A stretch of 64,000 nt of DNA, from assembly GCA_021234155.1 (NCBI GenBank), contig JAJEKV010000074.1, positions 2,549,789-2,613,788 on the forward strand, written 5' to 3'. Of the stretch, positions 20,590 through 34,200 are shown one piece after another (within the stretch, counting starts at the first letter, position 1; every line of letters starts with the position of its first letter). Both the position numbers and the translations under genes were made by a program. This DNA is from Isoetes taiwanensis. Its lineage: Eukaryota > Streptophyta > Lycopodiopsida > Isoetales > Isoetaceae. The notes under the pieces were generated by a model. It searched no databases and was not told the origin of the DNA. It was given only the letters and a program-made list of their open reading frames with translations.

Positions 20590-20997
20590 TCACATCACAG
20601 ATAGGTAATGATGGATGTTTTGTAGGTAATGATGACTACTCAAAGCCCTGCGGTGGCAGGCCGGTGTCGTGTCCCTCACGTCCTGAGTATATCTCCACCT
20701 GTCTACATCCAAACCAACGTGATACTACCTATACCATTACCTACACCTATACCAATAGGGTATACATTCGAACGGAGTGTAAATACTCAAAGTATAGATA
20801 CTCAAGGTATAAATATTTGGGTGTAAATACTGTGCGTATAAATACCAGATAGCCTATTCATAACATATGTCCACATAAACCAATGGGGTAGACATGACAC
20901 CAATAAAAGAAACATGGAACTTTTTTTATAACAGAAAACATGATAGCTTTTCACAACAAAAACTTCTCTAAAGAAAGCTATCTTCGTCACCCTATGG
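20590..20997. other. Array end segment and junction, between copies 1 and 2
   Basis: No gene of its own. It has several GTATAAATA-like AT motifs (20760-20850), and the last 190 bp code for the foreign tail of the truncated RLK1 on the minus strand. The same segment lies at 53920-54322. Confidence 0.5.
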
Positions 20998-21714
20998 TGG
21001 TCGGAATAGCCAAAGAACTCCACAATATGGCGATGGCGGACCCTTTCAAGGAGTCGGACTTCATCATAGAAGATCGAATGTGGCATTTTCTGATCATGGC
21101 GTTCCTTTTTAACTGCAACTTGAAACCCATCTCGCATAATCCCGCGGTATACAATACTAAAACCACCTTTTCCGATAATGTTATCCCCAGAGAAATTATC
21201 AGTCATTTTTCTCACTTCTGCAAGAGAATATTTCCTCAAGTGGCCCCTGTTGTTTCTGGCTTCCATAGCTCGTTTATGCACTTTATACCTTGCAAATCCA
21301 ATCATAAAACAAGCCGCAAGCACTACTACCATCGCTATGCAAAATAACAACAATATGAAAGATTGTTACATGTTTATGCTTGGAATTGGATTTGGAAGAG
21401 CATTCTGAAGCTCCCGTTTTTGGATTGTCGCCACATACGCCTTTGTTGCAGGTTAAAGTTCCGTCGCAATACCCATATACTCCAGTGCAATTGTAGCCGC
21501 ATCCATGGTGTGGCGTGTCTCCTGCTTGCTCTTTGCTTGTGCTGCCCGAACTGCATATTGGCATTGAGGCATTCAGATTATCTTTGCATATTCCCTGACT
21601 GCTGCAAATTAAACCTTTTATGCATTTGCTACTAGTTGTGCACGATGAATTGCATCCTCCACCTGTGTTAGAGACTAGAATAGGGATCAACAACCCCAAA
21701 ATCCTCGATGCCAT
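20802..21714 (-). pseudogene. RLK1 copy 2: truncated receptor, chimeric tail, frameshifted
   Basis: It is the same as RLK1 exon 1 from the ATG at 21714 through the ectodomain, but exon 2 is absent. After codon GYSD the frame enters the array junction at 20997 and continues into unrelated sequence. Within the transmembrane region (about 21330-21350) GCAGCTCGGAACAAC of copy 1 reads GCAAAATAACAAC, a 2-base loss that splits the ORF. That change sits at CAG/CTG sites and may be a base-calling error. The product would lack the whole kinase C-lobe (HRD, DFG, APE), so no active kinase can be made. Confidence 0.8.
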
Positions 21715-23099
21715 ATTGCATACAAATAAAATTTTACCTATAGCACATTTGTTAAACTTTCCAAATCATATATAGCAACTTCAAGAAAGAGCTATGAAAC
21801 AACACGAAGAAGTTATACGCGGGATCTCCAAGACTAGTAGAAGATTTTATTTTTAAAATTAAAAAAAAGGACTAGTGGGTTGACTTACTTGAAGTCCTGA
21901 ACAATTAGACTTTTGGAAATTGGAAGCCACCTTCCACCTTTCTTCAATCATTAAGAATAGAAATCCCCAACCCAGGCTAGAAGACAAACGACTTTTGCAA
22001 GACGACAAATCCCCACATGCAAGATAAAGTATGACACAATTTATTAAAGTCTTTTTCTTCTTAAATAGGTACTACCTAATTAGAAAATGCAAAGACAACA
22101 TACGGTATGAGAAAACACCAAGACCTTAGTGGTTATGCCATCCATTGATTTATTAGTAAAATCATTGTTGAGAAATGCTTGTTATTAGAATTATGATAAA
22201 GATATTGTGACTCTAAAAAAGAATATGCCTAGAGCAACTTAAAAAAAACACTATAGACTAAGAAAAAAACTATTCATCCCTTTGCACATGCTTTCCCTAG
22301 CTAGTCTCCAAGATTGACATAAGTATGCAAAACTTGTAATGTGTCTAGTGGAAGCCAAAAGTTAGTGAAAACAATCCAAAGACGTTGTAGAATGGTTTTT
22401 ATCATCCTACAATGTTTAATCTAGCCTTAAGTCCATCACTAGAGAGTCAACGTACATAAAGGCTCAAACCAACCCGCTTCATCCATTTCACTTCCATTTT
22501 TGACGTAAACCCACACAATGTTATTGATATTGATATTGGTGCTTCTTCTCGTTACTTGGAGAGTGGAAGGAAAACTTTCAATGCACATATAAGGTTTTCA
22601 TCGAATATAATGGATAACCAAACGCATAAAATGGAGGGCAATCTGTTGCAGATGCTTTGCCATATTTTAGTTGTGGTTGTTTATGATGACGACTTTTTTG
22701 AATTTTATTCAAAAAATGGAAAAAAAAAAAAAAAAAAAAAAAAACAAAAAGCATTTCCACTTCAAAATGTACATTAAACCATAGGTCAAAATGACGGAAT
22801 ACCAAATTCTTGATATTCCATGCACAACACAAACAACAAATTTTCAATTTTTTTTCTTCTATGCTCCCATTATCCGAGTCAAATTTCCTTTCCTTGTCCT
22901 CTCTCTCTCCTCCAATCGCCTTTTCCTTGTTGTGATAAAGAGAGACCTTAATGGTCGCTTTTACGATCGACCATTTTGAAGAGCCCATCAATGTAGACCA
23001 TGGTTTTGGGTCAAGGTAGTCGCTTGTAGTTTAATCAATCAACCTCCAATCCAAATTTAAATTATTCCTAGGTCCAAGTCGGGCCTTTAAGACTCTTCC

Positions 23100-23412
23100 T
23101 CGGGCGAACTGCCAATCAAATCTGAGAATTGTCCTTTGTGCTTGTCTTTCTGCTTGGAATCCCTGCCTGCATTGTTGAATCACCACACAGTCAGTCGATT
23201 CAGCTTGTAAAAGATTCTAGGTTATGCCAATTCAACCTATTGAAAACTCTGTTGTTTCTTCCCATTGTGCTATACATTGCTTCTAACCACCTGATACTTT
23301 GATGTATTGCCAAAGTCGACTCTCGAGCGATCTCTACAAATTGTACATGATCTCGCAAATGTGGCCGATCACTCCTTTCCTCCTTCTTAATCAAATCGGA
23401 TGTCTGCACCTG
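23100..23412 (-). other. Unrecognised coding-like remnant, copy 2
   Basis: This is the copy 2 version of the minus-strand remnant at 2538-2855. The central 69 codons are identical, while the downstream part is changed by small indels. No start codon or known domain is seen. Confidence 0.3.
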
Positions 23413-24048
23413 TTAAAATGGCCTGTCGGGTTCCTTCATAGCTGCCAAAGCTCCAATGAATACCTCTGCTTAGTGGTTCCCAGCAGGGCATCATCTATCT
23501 CGAACCCATCTGTTCCTTCATAGCTGCCAAAGCTCCAATGAATACCTCTGCTTGGTGGTTCCCGCAGGCATCATCTATCTCGAACCCATCCGTTCCTTCC
23601 GAAATTTGAGCTCCCAAAACCTCGCAAAGCCGACAACTAGGGGGTATCTTAAGGGCTTTTGGCCCGTTCCATGCTTTTTCTTCTACACTTCGATCCCCTT
23701 TAAATAATCTAAAGGCCTTGTCTATTTTTAAGGCACCTTAACATTCAATGATTTGGCAAAAAAATACATGCATAAAAATCTCCTATTATGATTTAAACTT
23801 TTTCTCTCCAACCAAAATTTTGTAAAAAGCATTTACAAACTTTATGGCATTTGTTGTTATTTTAGGTGAAAAAAGAATAAAAAATCCAAAAAACATTGGC
23901 AAATTCAAAATAACACATAAACCATTAATTACATTTGAAATATAAGTATTTGATATAATATTAAATACATACTAAATATAAGTACGTGATATTTATTTTA
24001 CTATACACAAATCCCATAAACAACCACAACTAAAAAGTTCAATTTTTT

Positions 24049-24318
24049 TTACCTCCATGCTCCTGTTGTCACAAGCTTATCCTTTAAGGTTTTGCACCAG
24101 AAGGATCTCACCCAGTTCATTTTTGCCCTAAACACACGTGGCCCCTGCACTAATACTCTCACTCGTTCATCTTCAATCGCTGTTAAACATTCCTCTAGGA
24201 TGTCAAAAGTGTTGCACAATGAAACTTGAAGATCATAGATATTCTTTGCTGTGTGCTTTACGATTTCAGTTGTATAAAAAAATAAACTATTCTCCATCCC
24301 TAGAACATTTTGCAACAT
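24049..24318 (-). other. Conserved minus-strand open stretch (89 codons), copy 2
   Basis: Same as 3489-3758 with no amino-acid change that I can see. No recognised domain. Confidence 0.25.
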
Positions 24319-24410
24319 GTTTAGACACAGATGCAGCTACAAGATTTTTTACGGATACAATGTGCATTCGGAACCCCAGAGCTTTTACAATACATCGATT
24401 GGATGCACAT

Positions 24411-24675
24411 AGACCAGGCTGACCACGCCATCTCTTGATACAGTTTTTGGCGTCAGAGGATATGTTATTTGAGCTACAGCATGGGAGTCACCTTAAGGGT
24501 ACCCAGTTCGTTGTGCAAGAGGACCTCCCCCCATTTCAGTTAATCAGGCGACATGAGGAGCTACGTAAGGTTCGCCAAGCGAGGCTTCAAAAGAAATGGG
24601 CATTGTATCGAGGGGCAGCAACATTTATTTTTGACAAGTGGCCTCAAAACCCCTGGTGGATTACTTTTAGTTGTT
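24411..24675 (+). mobile_element. LINE ORF1-like fragment, copy 2
   Basis: Duplicate of 3851-4115 with one visible change (V to A in LRKVRQAR, by GTC to GCC). Same LKGT and EDLPP motifs. Confidence 0.5.
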
Positions 24676-25500
24676 CTCCTCTTCATGTGTGGCTTTTCCT
24701 TTCTTTATCTCTTATTTTATGATCTCATAGAGCTTAGTCCCTGAGTCTTGTTTTATTTGGGCTTATGTCCTTTCTTGAGTTTCGTCCCATAAGCTTGGGG
24801 AGCTTTATCTAAAATATAGAAGACCTTTTAGAAGGCCTTTGTCTACTTTTGATTGCACCTTTTCGTTGTTTATAAAGCATGCGATGTTGTGGTGGCCTTC
24901 TAAGAAATAAGTGGTTTTCGTCTATTTTGTAGGAGACCTTATTTTTTCTTTATCTTTAATGATTTAGATATTTTTTTTGTTCTAACGATGGTTTGCCACA
25001 CCTGTTTTTTTTATTGTGATAATTTCTTTTTTTTTATTAAAACTAGTTTTCAATAAAAAAAAGTTTGAAAAAAGCATTTGCAAATGTAATTGCTTTTGCA
25101 AAGAATATTGACATCCTATAAGATTTCAAAGAAAAAAATACTAACACATCTAAACAATACAATCTTACATCATGGTAGACTAAAGAATTCGGGTCATGAG
25201 ATACACGCTTTCCTCTTCCGTTTCTTGGTCATGACAAGGGTCTCTTGCATTTTTTCTTTCACTTCCACCATGCCGGCCCTTTCTTCTCTGCTTTCATTCA
25301 CACATATTAATCCCAACTCCCACATCTCCCCAAATTCTTCCCATTTCACAGAATCCCTTAGACATGGATCTAGCAAATCCCTAGTATTTCCAGATTGTCT
25401 CGGGGCCCAACTGGCCAAGAATTCATTCCCTTGCATTTCATTTTTGTCAATCATTGCCCTTTTTCCAGAAATAAGCTCCAAAGCAAAGACACCAAAGCTA

Positions 25501-25827
<327 letters not shown>

Positions 25828-26015
25828 TTACACATATACTCAAACAAGAGTATGTGTTCTTCGGAAAAAAAAAAAATCAGGCTTATGAAACAAAGCAAAA
25901 ATAAGCCTGAAACAAAGCAAAAATAAGTAGCTAGGAGAGACAAGTTAAAAACTTACCCTGATCACAAGAATAAGTATGGAGGAAAGATAAGTTTTTAGTT
26001 AAAAACTTACCCTTG

Positions 26016-28395
26016 TGATTAATAATAATAATAATATATTAATCACGCCATTAAAGACCCTTAGGTCCAACTGGCGACAAAGTACATCGAGAGTTTTATT
26101 TATGAACTATTCAAAGGCACCACTTGCCTCAAGGGTGCTCATGTTGTCATATAATTCCATAATTTCTGCTCTTTCTTTCCACACCATCTTGATGTATGAG
26201 CTGAGTTTATTGTATGGGACATTCCAGAGATCTTTCAAGCTTGTGCAGTCTATATCAAAATTGGTTCTAATGCTCTCATATGCTGGGCATTCTAAGAAAG
26301 TGTGCGGTTCAGTTTCTATCTTAGGATCCACGCAACTGGGACAGTACCTTTGATGTCGTGGTGTGCCATACCAACGAAGAAGAAGTGCGTAGCTGAGAGA
26401 TCATAACTCGACTGCGTCTACTAATGTTAGATGTCAAATATGGCTGCTCCACATAAGTAGACAGGTCACATATTTCAGCCCTATAAAATTGTTGTTTCAC
26501 ACTAGTATCCGCCCACAACAAGTTCAATACACCCCTGTGACTTTTTCCCTTACCTCTTTCAATTTTCTTGAAGAAGGCCATGACGGGCCGCTAAGATGCC
26601 AACTTTCAGCCCGCTTGCATACTTGGTAGTACCACCCTTTGCTCTCAGAGCATAAGATAGCTTGCACAGGGAGGCGGTCTTTTGAGAAGCTCTTCACACG
26701 ATTGATATATGTGATTGTACAACAAAGGGCTTCAATCTCTAAAGGAAGCAATCCCGCTTCTGCTAGCATAATACAGTAAGGCGTTTGAGACTTTACTCCA
26801 AGTTCTTCCATCAAATATCTCTTACGCACTTTTCAATGGATGCCCAGCTTTGCTTGGATAGCCCAGGTCCCCATACTGGGCACCCGTATAGGACTACGGG
26901 TTTCACCATTACAGCATAAAGAAGTCTCCTAGTTTCCCAATGCCACAAATTATTAGTACGACATGAATGAAACATGCTATATAATGCTCTAAGCCCCCCA
27001 GAAGCACGCTTTGAGGCAGCCTTCTTCCAATTGTAATTGTCTGAGACCTCAATACCTAGATATTTGTAATCAGATACTTGTTCAATAGCTGTCTCTCCTA
27101 CCAAAAAGCTGAATTTTTCTCGTGTGCCCAAGACCATTATTTTGGATTTTGAAGCGTTGATGGTCATTCTTTTATGAGTACAAAACTCATGTAAAACATC
27201 TAGGTGTCTTTGGAGTCCCTCAGCTGTCTTAGAAATCAGCACTATATCATCTGCAAATAGGAGGACTTGGATCAGGTAGCATCCCAACTGAGCGCCAACT
27301 CCCCCCAATCTAGCAAGCCAGTTCTCTACCTCATCAATGTATAATCCAAATAATGTTGGCGAGCAGGGACAGCCCTGCTTCACTCCAATTGTGCTTAAGA
27401 TCTTCTCTTCTCCCTCAAAGGGAAAGGAAAGTTCTATCAGGACTTGCCTATATAGACATGCTACTGCTTGTCTGAGTTCTAAGGGAACTTCTATAATTTC
27501 GAGTCTGGCTTCTAAATCGCCTCTGTCTACTCTGTCAAATGCTTTAGCAAGATCATTAAAAGCCATGAACCTCCGGTTGCCAAAGCCCTTTGCACCTTCA
27601 GCTATGACACGCAGGGACACTAGGTGGTCAAGTGTTGAGTGTCCACGTGTGAAGCCAGCTTGACCATAAGCCCGCACATCATTTACATCAGCCCACTCTG
27701 AAATCTTTTTTTCAAGCATTGCTGCGAATATTTTTGAAAAAACAGAACTAATCAAGATAGTTCTATAATTGCGTATGTCATCTTTGTCGCCGGCTTTAAA
27801 GATTGGAATTACTCTGCTCAAGTACCAATCTGCAGGAGGGTAGAAGCATGAAAGGGTGGGCAAAAAAAGCGCCAGTATTTTACATTTACAGATTCAAAAT
27901 GTAAGGTATTCAAGTCTAGTGTACAAATTCAAACTGTAAGGTACATGTTTGATCGATTGAGGAAAGTTCACAATGTGTGCCAAGATTTCGGGAGAATTTA
28001 GTATAATTATGGAGAATATTGGACGTCAACCACCTTTATTCATGATAGGCAACTCCATGTAAAATTCAAAATGTACATTACAAATACTTTAACCCAGTTC
28101 AATTTTTTACATTAATATACAAAAAAATTCAATCACCCTTTTATGCTTCTACCCAGGAAATTCTCCATTTATTAGAGAATTATTGCATAGGTCCAATAGT
28201 CTTTCATGTGTTGCATCACCCCCCATTTAATGAGCTCTGATGAGAGACCTGTAACATCAAAAGCCTTGCCATTCTGGAGTCCGTGTAATGCTTGCTTAAG
28301 ATCGGATATAGAAAATAGTGATGCAGAGCTTTTGGGATCTAATGTCATGTTAGCGCTGGATCTGGGACATGATATAATTCCGACATGATTATAAG
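26016..28395 (-). mobile_element. 5'-truncated LINE, copy 2 (best preserved)
   Basis: The largest open piece is 27863-26811 (350 codons). It covers reverse transcriptase motifs including FNDLAKAFDRVDR (first catalytic Asp), GVKQGCPCSPTLF and LLFADDIVLISKT (FADD form of the YADD box). The C-terminal part continues in other frames to CVDPKIETEPHTFLECPAY (a CPSC...H...C-type motif) and a stop at 26107. The tail is ATT-rich at about 26016-26042. The MITE at 27838-28154 interrupts the coding sequence exactly at EFP|ADWYL. Confidence 0.88.
27838..28154. mobile_element. GGGTA-type MITE in the LINE, copy 2
   Basis: The 317-bp element has perfect AGGA (TCCT) duplications at 27834-27837 and 28155-28158. 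Ends match over about 20 bp with one mismatch. This is the clearest of the three copies. Confidence 0.9.
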
Positions 28396-29386
28396 AATAC
28401 AAGAATAAAGAATAAGTAAGTAAGACAAGTTCAAAACTTACCTTTCTCATCACAAAAGCCCAAAAAATTTACTATAAACCAGTGTTGAACACGAGCAAGA
28501 ATTTGGATCTCTGATTTGAAGATGTGAAAGGGCAACGGTTTGTCATTCCGTTGCCGTTTGCAAGGTAGACATCTCCAAATCCGCCATGTCCGATGAGATT
28601 GTCACCGGAAAAATTATCAGTCATGCGTTTCACTTCGGCTAGGCCATATCTGGAAGCAAATGATTTACGCCCAATTTCTCTGCGATGCCGCCTCCAAACC
28701 AAAAACTGAGTTCCCACAATTAATATAACTACAGCAGCAGTAACAGCTACTCCAATTAAGAGGGCCCTCTTTTTGGAGCTGCCAGATGCACAGACTTTGG
28801 CGTACTGCGGATTATCAGAGCAGATGCCGTTGATGCAGAGCAGATTGGGCTTGCAGTATCCATCCGAACCGGAGCAATCCGCCCCGCACCATGGGCTTGC
28901 ATCCGATTCCGAGCCATCGGCCGGGGGAGAGGGCGCAGGAGATAATTGAGTGCAAAAATGGGTGCCTTCGGCCGGATCGTCTGTGCATTTGGCCCTGTTG
29001 CATCGCTATTTAGCACTCAGGTTTGGACCTAAATTTGAGCAATCCGCCTCAGATTTGCAAGAAACGACCAACTCTATTCATGGGTCTCTAGACATCTTCG
29101 TGAGAAAGCCCCTTTGGATTGGAGTTTGCCTCGGGTAAATTATTGCCGACTACTGCAAAATTTTGTCAATTTTATCCAATGTAATTCTTGTTTTCACTTC
29201 TTGGCTGCTTAGCCTTGATATCTTGCAATTGATTTTTTTCCATTTGGTGGGGTTTTGGTGCTTGCGGATTTCCTTTTGGCGTTTTGTGCACAAAGATTTC
29301 ATTATAACTTGATTTAGGTTCCAAGTGTTTGTGAAGTTCCGCCACCGCTTCCAACGATACTGCCAAAGTATACATGTATGGTGTAG

Positions 29387-29550
29387 ATAACGCCCTGGCC
29401 TGAGGGCGTTACTGGAAAAAAATTTGAGGGCCATGTGGCCATGGCCAAAATGGCGAGGGTGTGCGCGAAGCGCACGCCCGAGCCATTTTGGCCATGGCCA
29501 CATGGCCCGAAAATTTTTTTTCATGTAACGCCCGAGGGCCAGGGCGTTAT
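29387..29550. repeat. 164-bp GC-rich palindrome/foldback, copy 2
   Basis: The outer arm ATAACGCCCTGGCC...GGGCGTTAC is matched at the right end by the inverted GTAACGCCC...GGCCAGGGCGTTAT. An inner arm ATGTGGCCATGGCCAAAATG pairs with CATTTTGGCCATGGCCACAT around a small GCGCGAAGCGC loop. It would fold into one long hairpin. No flanking duplication is obvious. It could be a small foldback MITE. Confidence 0.8.
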
Positions 29551-30071
29551 CGCCCTTAACGCCCTGGTTCGAGGGTTTGCTAAACAGGGGTTCTTCCGCG
29601 AAGGCCGAAAGCAGGGACGCCGGAATGGAGTCGTCCTGAAGCAGGGTCATGAAATGAAGAAGAGTTTTGCAGAATGATGCTTTGCGCACGCCCGGATTAA
29701 CCTTTGCGCAGCTTTCGCTTCGCTTTTCTCAGGTCGCTGAAGAAGCCCGAAGCCCCAACCATGCACGCCGCGTAATGCCGCCGGATTAATCTTATGGCCT
29801 AAGGGGCCTCGGGTCGGAAGCGTGGGTAGTATAAACCGTGGGCCTAAGCATGGGCTATGGTTGGAAGCGGGGGCTCTTCCCGGGCGAAATCATCCGATAC
29901 TATCACCGTAATACTCTAGGATATTATAGGCATTCACCGTAATACTCTAGGGCTGCTATGCGAGAGGCAAAGAAAAAACTGGGCGGTGGAGTGTTATTAA
30001 CAGTAACAACACTCGATGAACGGTGAGATATGATCCGAGCACAATAAACACGAGAACCGTATGTTAAGGTT

Positions 30072-30336
30072 GGGTAATTGCATAGAAGGGTGTCTCATAT
30101 TTCTTGTATAATGTAATAAACATGTAGAAAGGGTTAGTGTAGTTAGGGAGGGGGGAATAGGTTTGCATGACTTCCCTATACCATGACGTTCTACATGACG
30201 TTAGGTTCTACATATTGTTTACATTAAATGTAAGAAATGGGCTCTGCATTTGCCTTTTACATCCGCCTACATATTGCCTATGTAAATGTAAAATATGGGC
30301 CTATTTTGTATCCACCCTTTCGTGTAATTAATTACC
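30072..30336. mobile_element. GGGTA-type MITE 2, copy 2
   Basis: Same insertion as 9509-9768, with GGTT at 30068-30071 and 30337-30340. The right terminus has small changes (TAATTAATTACC). Confidence 0.85.
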
Positions 30337-31288
30337 GGTTTTTTTTCTTTTTACGTGCATGAATTATCTAAATGGATCTCGGCTAATTCCTTTGAGGTTT
30401 CTAAGCTAATTTCACATTCAACATCCAAGTATTTGAATTTGCCCTTCTTTCACAATTCAACTGACTCTGCAAAGCCTTCTTTTACAAAGCCTTCGTTTTG
30501 ATTGCATATTTTCTTTCAAGGAGTCACCATATGATGTTGCGACATCCCCGAGGTGAAATCTACAACATGGTGGGTTTGAAAGTTTTAATGGTTGTCTCAT
30601 TTCTAGTGGAGCTTGGTAAGCCTTGCTTAGAATTCTTTAACCCTTTTGACATTTTGCGTGCCTATAACTATGGGATAGGCATCATCTGCTACATTGTGAA
30701 CATCCAATTCAAGAAAGAAGAGATTAATTTGAAGACATAGCTATCATATGGTGGAAAAGCTATTAGCTGGAGCAAGGATTGAATATGAAAGAAGGGTGAT
30801 AGAAGAGAATAAAATCAAAGTAGAATAGCTTTTCTTCCATGATCCATGAGAAGTTGGGAATAGAACCATTTGGAGCTTATACTTAACTGTTTAGATTTGA
30901 CAACATCGTAGAAATAAAGTGCATTTTGTAGCAAATCGAGCTTGGTAATATACAATGTACTTATATAGGAAACTATCTATTTTGTAGCAAAAATGCAAGG
31001 ATTTGTGGAAGGATGATTTGTGATTATGAATAACAATCTGATTTGGAAAACTTTTAAACATGATAGATTACGTTATTAATGTCCATTCTTATGGTATGGG
31101 CATGTGAAGGACATCAACACATTGATGTGTCCTGGGTATAAAATCACTCGTGGGGTTGAAAAAGTAGTGTCCGGACGTCTGCTTGCTTTGCTTTGCTTTT
31201 GCTTTATCGAATTGCTTTGCTCGTTCTTCTCAGCACACAGCGAACTGTGAATTCCCCCCAAACTCGATCACTCCTACGGATCGATGAC

Positions 31289-34200
31289 ATGGCTGTCCGA
31301 TTATTGGGGAATCAGTTACGGTTGGCTTTGGCGGGAGGAATGATGGAGTGTAATTGCGAAATTGAAGGAGGCAGGTTGGCGGGAACTGTCCTCTCTTGCC
31401 ATTCTCAGAATTTGGTTACGGTGGAGAATCACGATTGATTGGAGTTTCTCATATTCATAATTTGAATGGATGAAGATGAGAAGAGACTGATTTTTCGTGA
31501 AATTGATGTCTTTGCCGTAAAGAGGGAATCAAGGAAACGCAAAAGGAATTGATGGAAGCGCCCGCTAATTCCAAAGAATTAAGCCTCAAAGGTGAGAAGA
31601 ATTCGTGAGATTTCAAAGGATATGCATGATTATTTTGAGGATCCGACAAAACATGCCAATGCTTTAGATAAGGCTGCTATTGTGGACACGATTTGTAAGA
31701 AAGATAAAACCAAATGTACCTTTACAAGTAAGCGCTATGCATAAAAGAGAGACAAAGGTTATGCAAAAAGTGATTGCTAATGTGAAGGAAACTATGCAAA
31801 TGACAAAACGAAACCGTAAAGATTGACATTCGGCAAAAAAAGGTCAACTTTACAAATGGTTACATCCACGAGAATAAACTTAATCATTCTCAAAAGAGCC
31901 GTGCCGCTTGAAGTGCCTAGAAAATCTATTTGTGCAGCCTATAGAAGAAGAGTAATGGCGTAAAGGGAATCAGGTCCCCGGTCTATGTTTTTGAGGAAGA
32001 AAAGGTCCGATTCGCACGCTGATGAAGTGAAAAGGTTGTCTCAGCTTCTTCGGACTGAAAACACAAGAGTTTCTCCATACAAAAACATGTGAGGAAGTTT
32101 AAGACGTAAAATGGCAATAAAGTTGACCATCCAATCCATTTGCTTGAGGTCTCCCGTGTATTTATATCCGAATGTTTCTCGGGTCACCGTTAATTTGTAG
32201 TGTTTGATAAAACTTTTCATGTTGAAGTTGAACAATTTATGCTTCACATGTTTTATGTATGAATTTGCTATCCGCATTGTTTCAAATTCCTATTGCTTTA
32301 TAAATTTGCATTCTCGCAATGTCTCAAAGATCTTTGATTAATTACTTATTATGATTGATTTGCTTCATTGTTTCAAGATTTCATGATTTTGCTTTATGCA
32401 TTACAAAATGAATTTTACATGTTGTCTCAGTAGCTCCAGCTCTATATGGCTTTCAAGCAACAATATCCACATATCAACATTGCACAACAAACATTTGAGA
32501 GGTCAAGCCTTCATTTGTTAGAAGACTTCATGAGAGGGAAACTTGTCACCGCCAAAGATCACATCCATTTGGAATTTGTTCTTCAAACACCGAACGTAAT
32601 AAGAAATGCAGACCCTAGAGGTGTTCATGAAAATTGTTCCCGCAATTGCAAAGGTGTGTGGAGAAGGAGATGAATGCAAAGCTAAATTGATGACTTACAA
32701 GTCTACTAGTGAGTTGTGGAGGGAACTTGTATGTGAAAAGCAAGATCCCTTAGAAGAATGGCACAAGCATTCCCGCCTCGATGGTTGCTTGTAAATCTTG
32801 TGGTTTGAAAAGGTACATTTAACATTCATGTATATCTATTTTGGAAATGAGCTAACGCTAGAAGCTTTCAGATTGCCAATCTGGCCCAAAGGAAAAGACA
32901 ATGAAAGACATTTCGCTGAGTGGAAACAGCTTTGAGAAGGTATATTAATTTGTTTTAGTGTTATTTACTTTTTCTCAAAACTTGTTTAGGACCTAACATC
33001 ACCAAATTGTCTCACAGATTGCAGCAAGAGAGCCCGTAATTTGAAGGAGAGTTCAATTCGTAAGAGGGGAGGAAAAAAAAACCAACTAAAGTCACAAGAT
33101 TAGCATACAAGTCTCGCCCAAAGACAAGAGTTTATTCAAGATGCCAACAAGACACTTGTGCAATTTGTTCCACATAATTACATCTAAGATTTGGCAAGTG
33201 CAAAGCAATTTAAGCAATGCTTAGCCAACTTTCCAAAGAATACTATTGTATCAAGAATTGATTTTGCCGAGAACTATAGCCTCAAAATTCGTAAGGAAGT
33301 ACAATCATGCCATTGGCATACCGACCAAATTACTATTCTTGTTCACATTACCTATAGACATCCTACGTAAAAAGGAAGAGGAAGAATTTAGGAACACAAA
33401 TGCGATCTTGTTCGGATCGAGAAACAAGTTCGTGTACGATCAAGAATAATTAAGGAGACACATTTTTACATTTCTGATTGCAAGGAGCATTCAACCGAGT
33501 TTGTCAACCATCGCTTGAAAGTCCATGCACAAAGGGCTGAAACAAATGAATATAGAGTACAAAGAACCATGTTTTTTGGAGTGATGGTTGCACATCTCAA
33601 TTCAAAGGTGCCGCACTTTTCCGTACATAGGTAGAAATTTTGTGAACAATCCTACTGAATATTTATGGTGTTTTTTTGCAAGTTCTCATGGTAAAGGAGA
33701 ACATGATGGAGCCGGAGCTGTTTTGAAATTAATTCTAGCAAAGGAGCAACCAAGTATGATTCCCGGAAGTCGCAATGTGCTAAGGATGCGGTGGAATTCC
33801 TAAAATGGTACATTGAAAACCATCCTTGTGCCAATGAAAAAAGAGGTATTTTCCGTAGGCTGGCCTAGTGTTTGCTTTGATGGAATTGCTTTGATGCTTT
33901 GCTTTTTGCTTTTGCTTTGACTAACTTTGCTTTGAATTGGCCTTGCATATGCTTTCTTTGATTCATTAAATTTGCTCTGGAGCATTTGCTTTCTCTCAGA
34001 TTTATCTTGGCTTTCATTCAATTCCGTGTGGTTGTCTCATTACTTTTGATTTCTGCTTTGATTATCTTTGCTCGATGGAATTGCTTTGATGCTTTTGCTT
34101 TTGCTTTTGCTTTTTGCTTTTGCTTTGATTTGATTAATGCTTTGACTAACTTTGCTTTGAATTGGCTTTTGCTTTTTGCTGCTTCTCAGATTCATTAAAT

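Larger units (their letters stand above)
446..20997. repeat. Segmental tandem array, copy 1 (20.55 kb unit)
   Basis: The sequence from the shared TGGTCGG at 446 recurs in the same order and orientation from 20998 and from 54323. Outside hotspots the copies look almost identical over kilobases. Copy 1 lacks the 7.4-kb and 4.45-kb insertions found in copy 2 and so gives their empty target sites (TCCT at 10559-10562, TAA at 15880-15882). Its left boundary lies inside RLK1 exon 1, and sequence left of 446 is not repeated. Confidence 0.95.

Noticed and set aside
30498-30740. 80-codon hydrophobic ORF as a gene
   Set aside because: The frame is open only in copy 2; copy 1 has a stop and an indel in it. 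No promoter or family support.
31140-31200. Harbinger assignment for the 7.4-kb element from its GGG terminus
   Set aside because: The duplication is TCCT (4 bp) with an empty site to prove it, not the 3-bp TWA-type target; the encoded motifs also do not look like a Harbinger transposase plus Myb-like pair.
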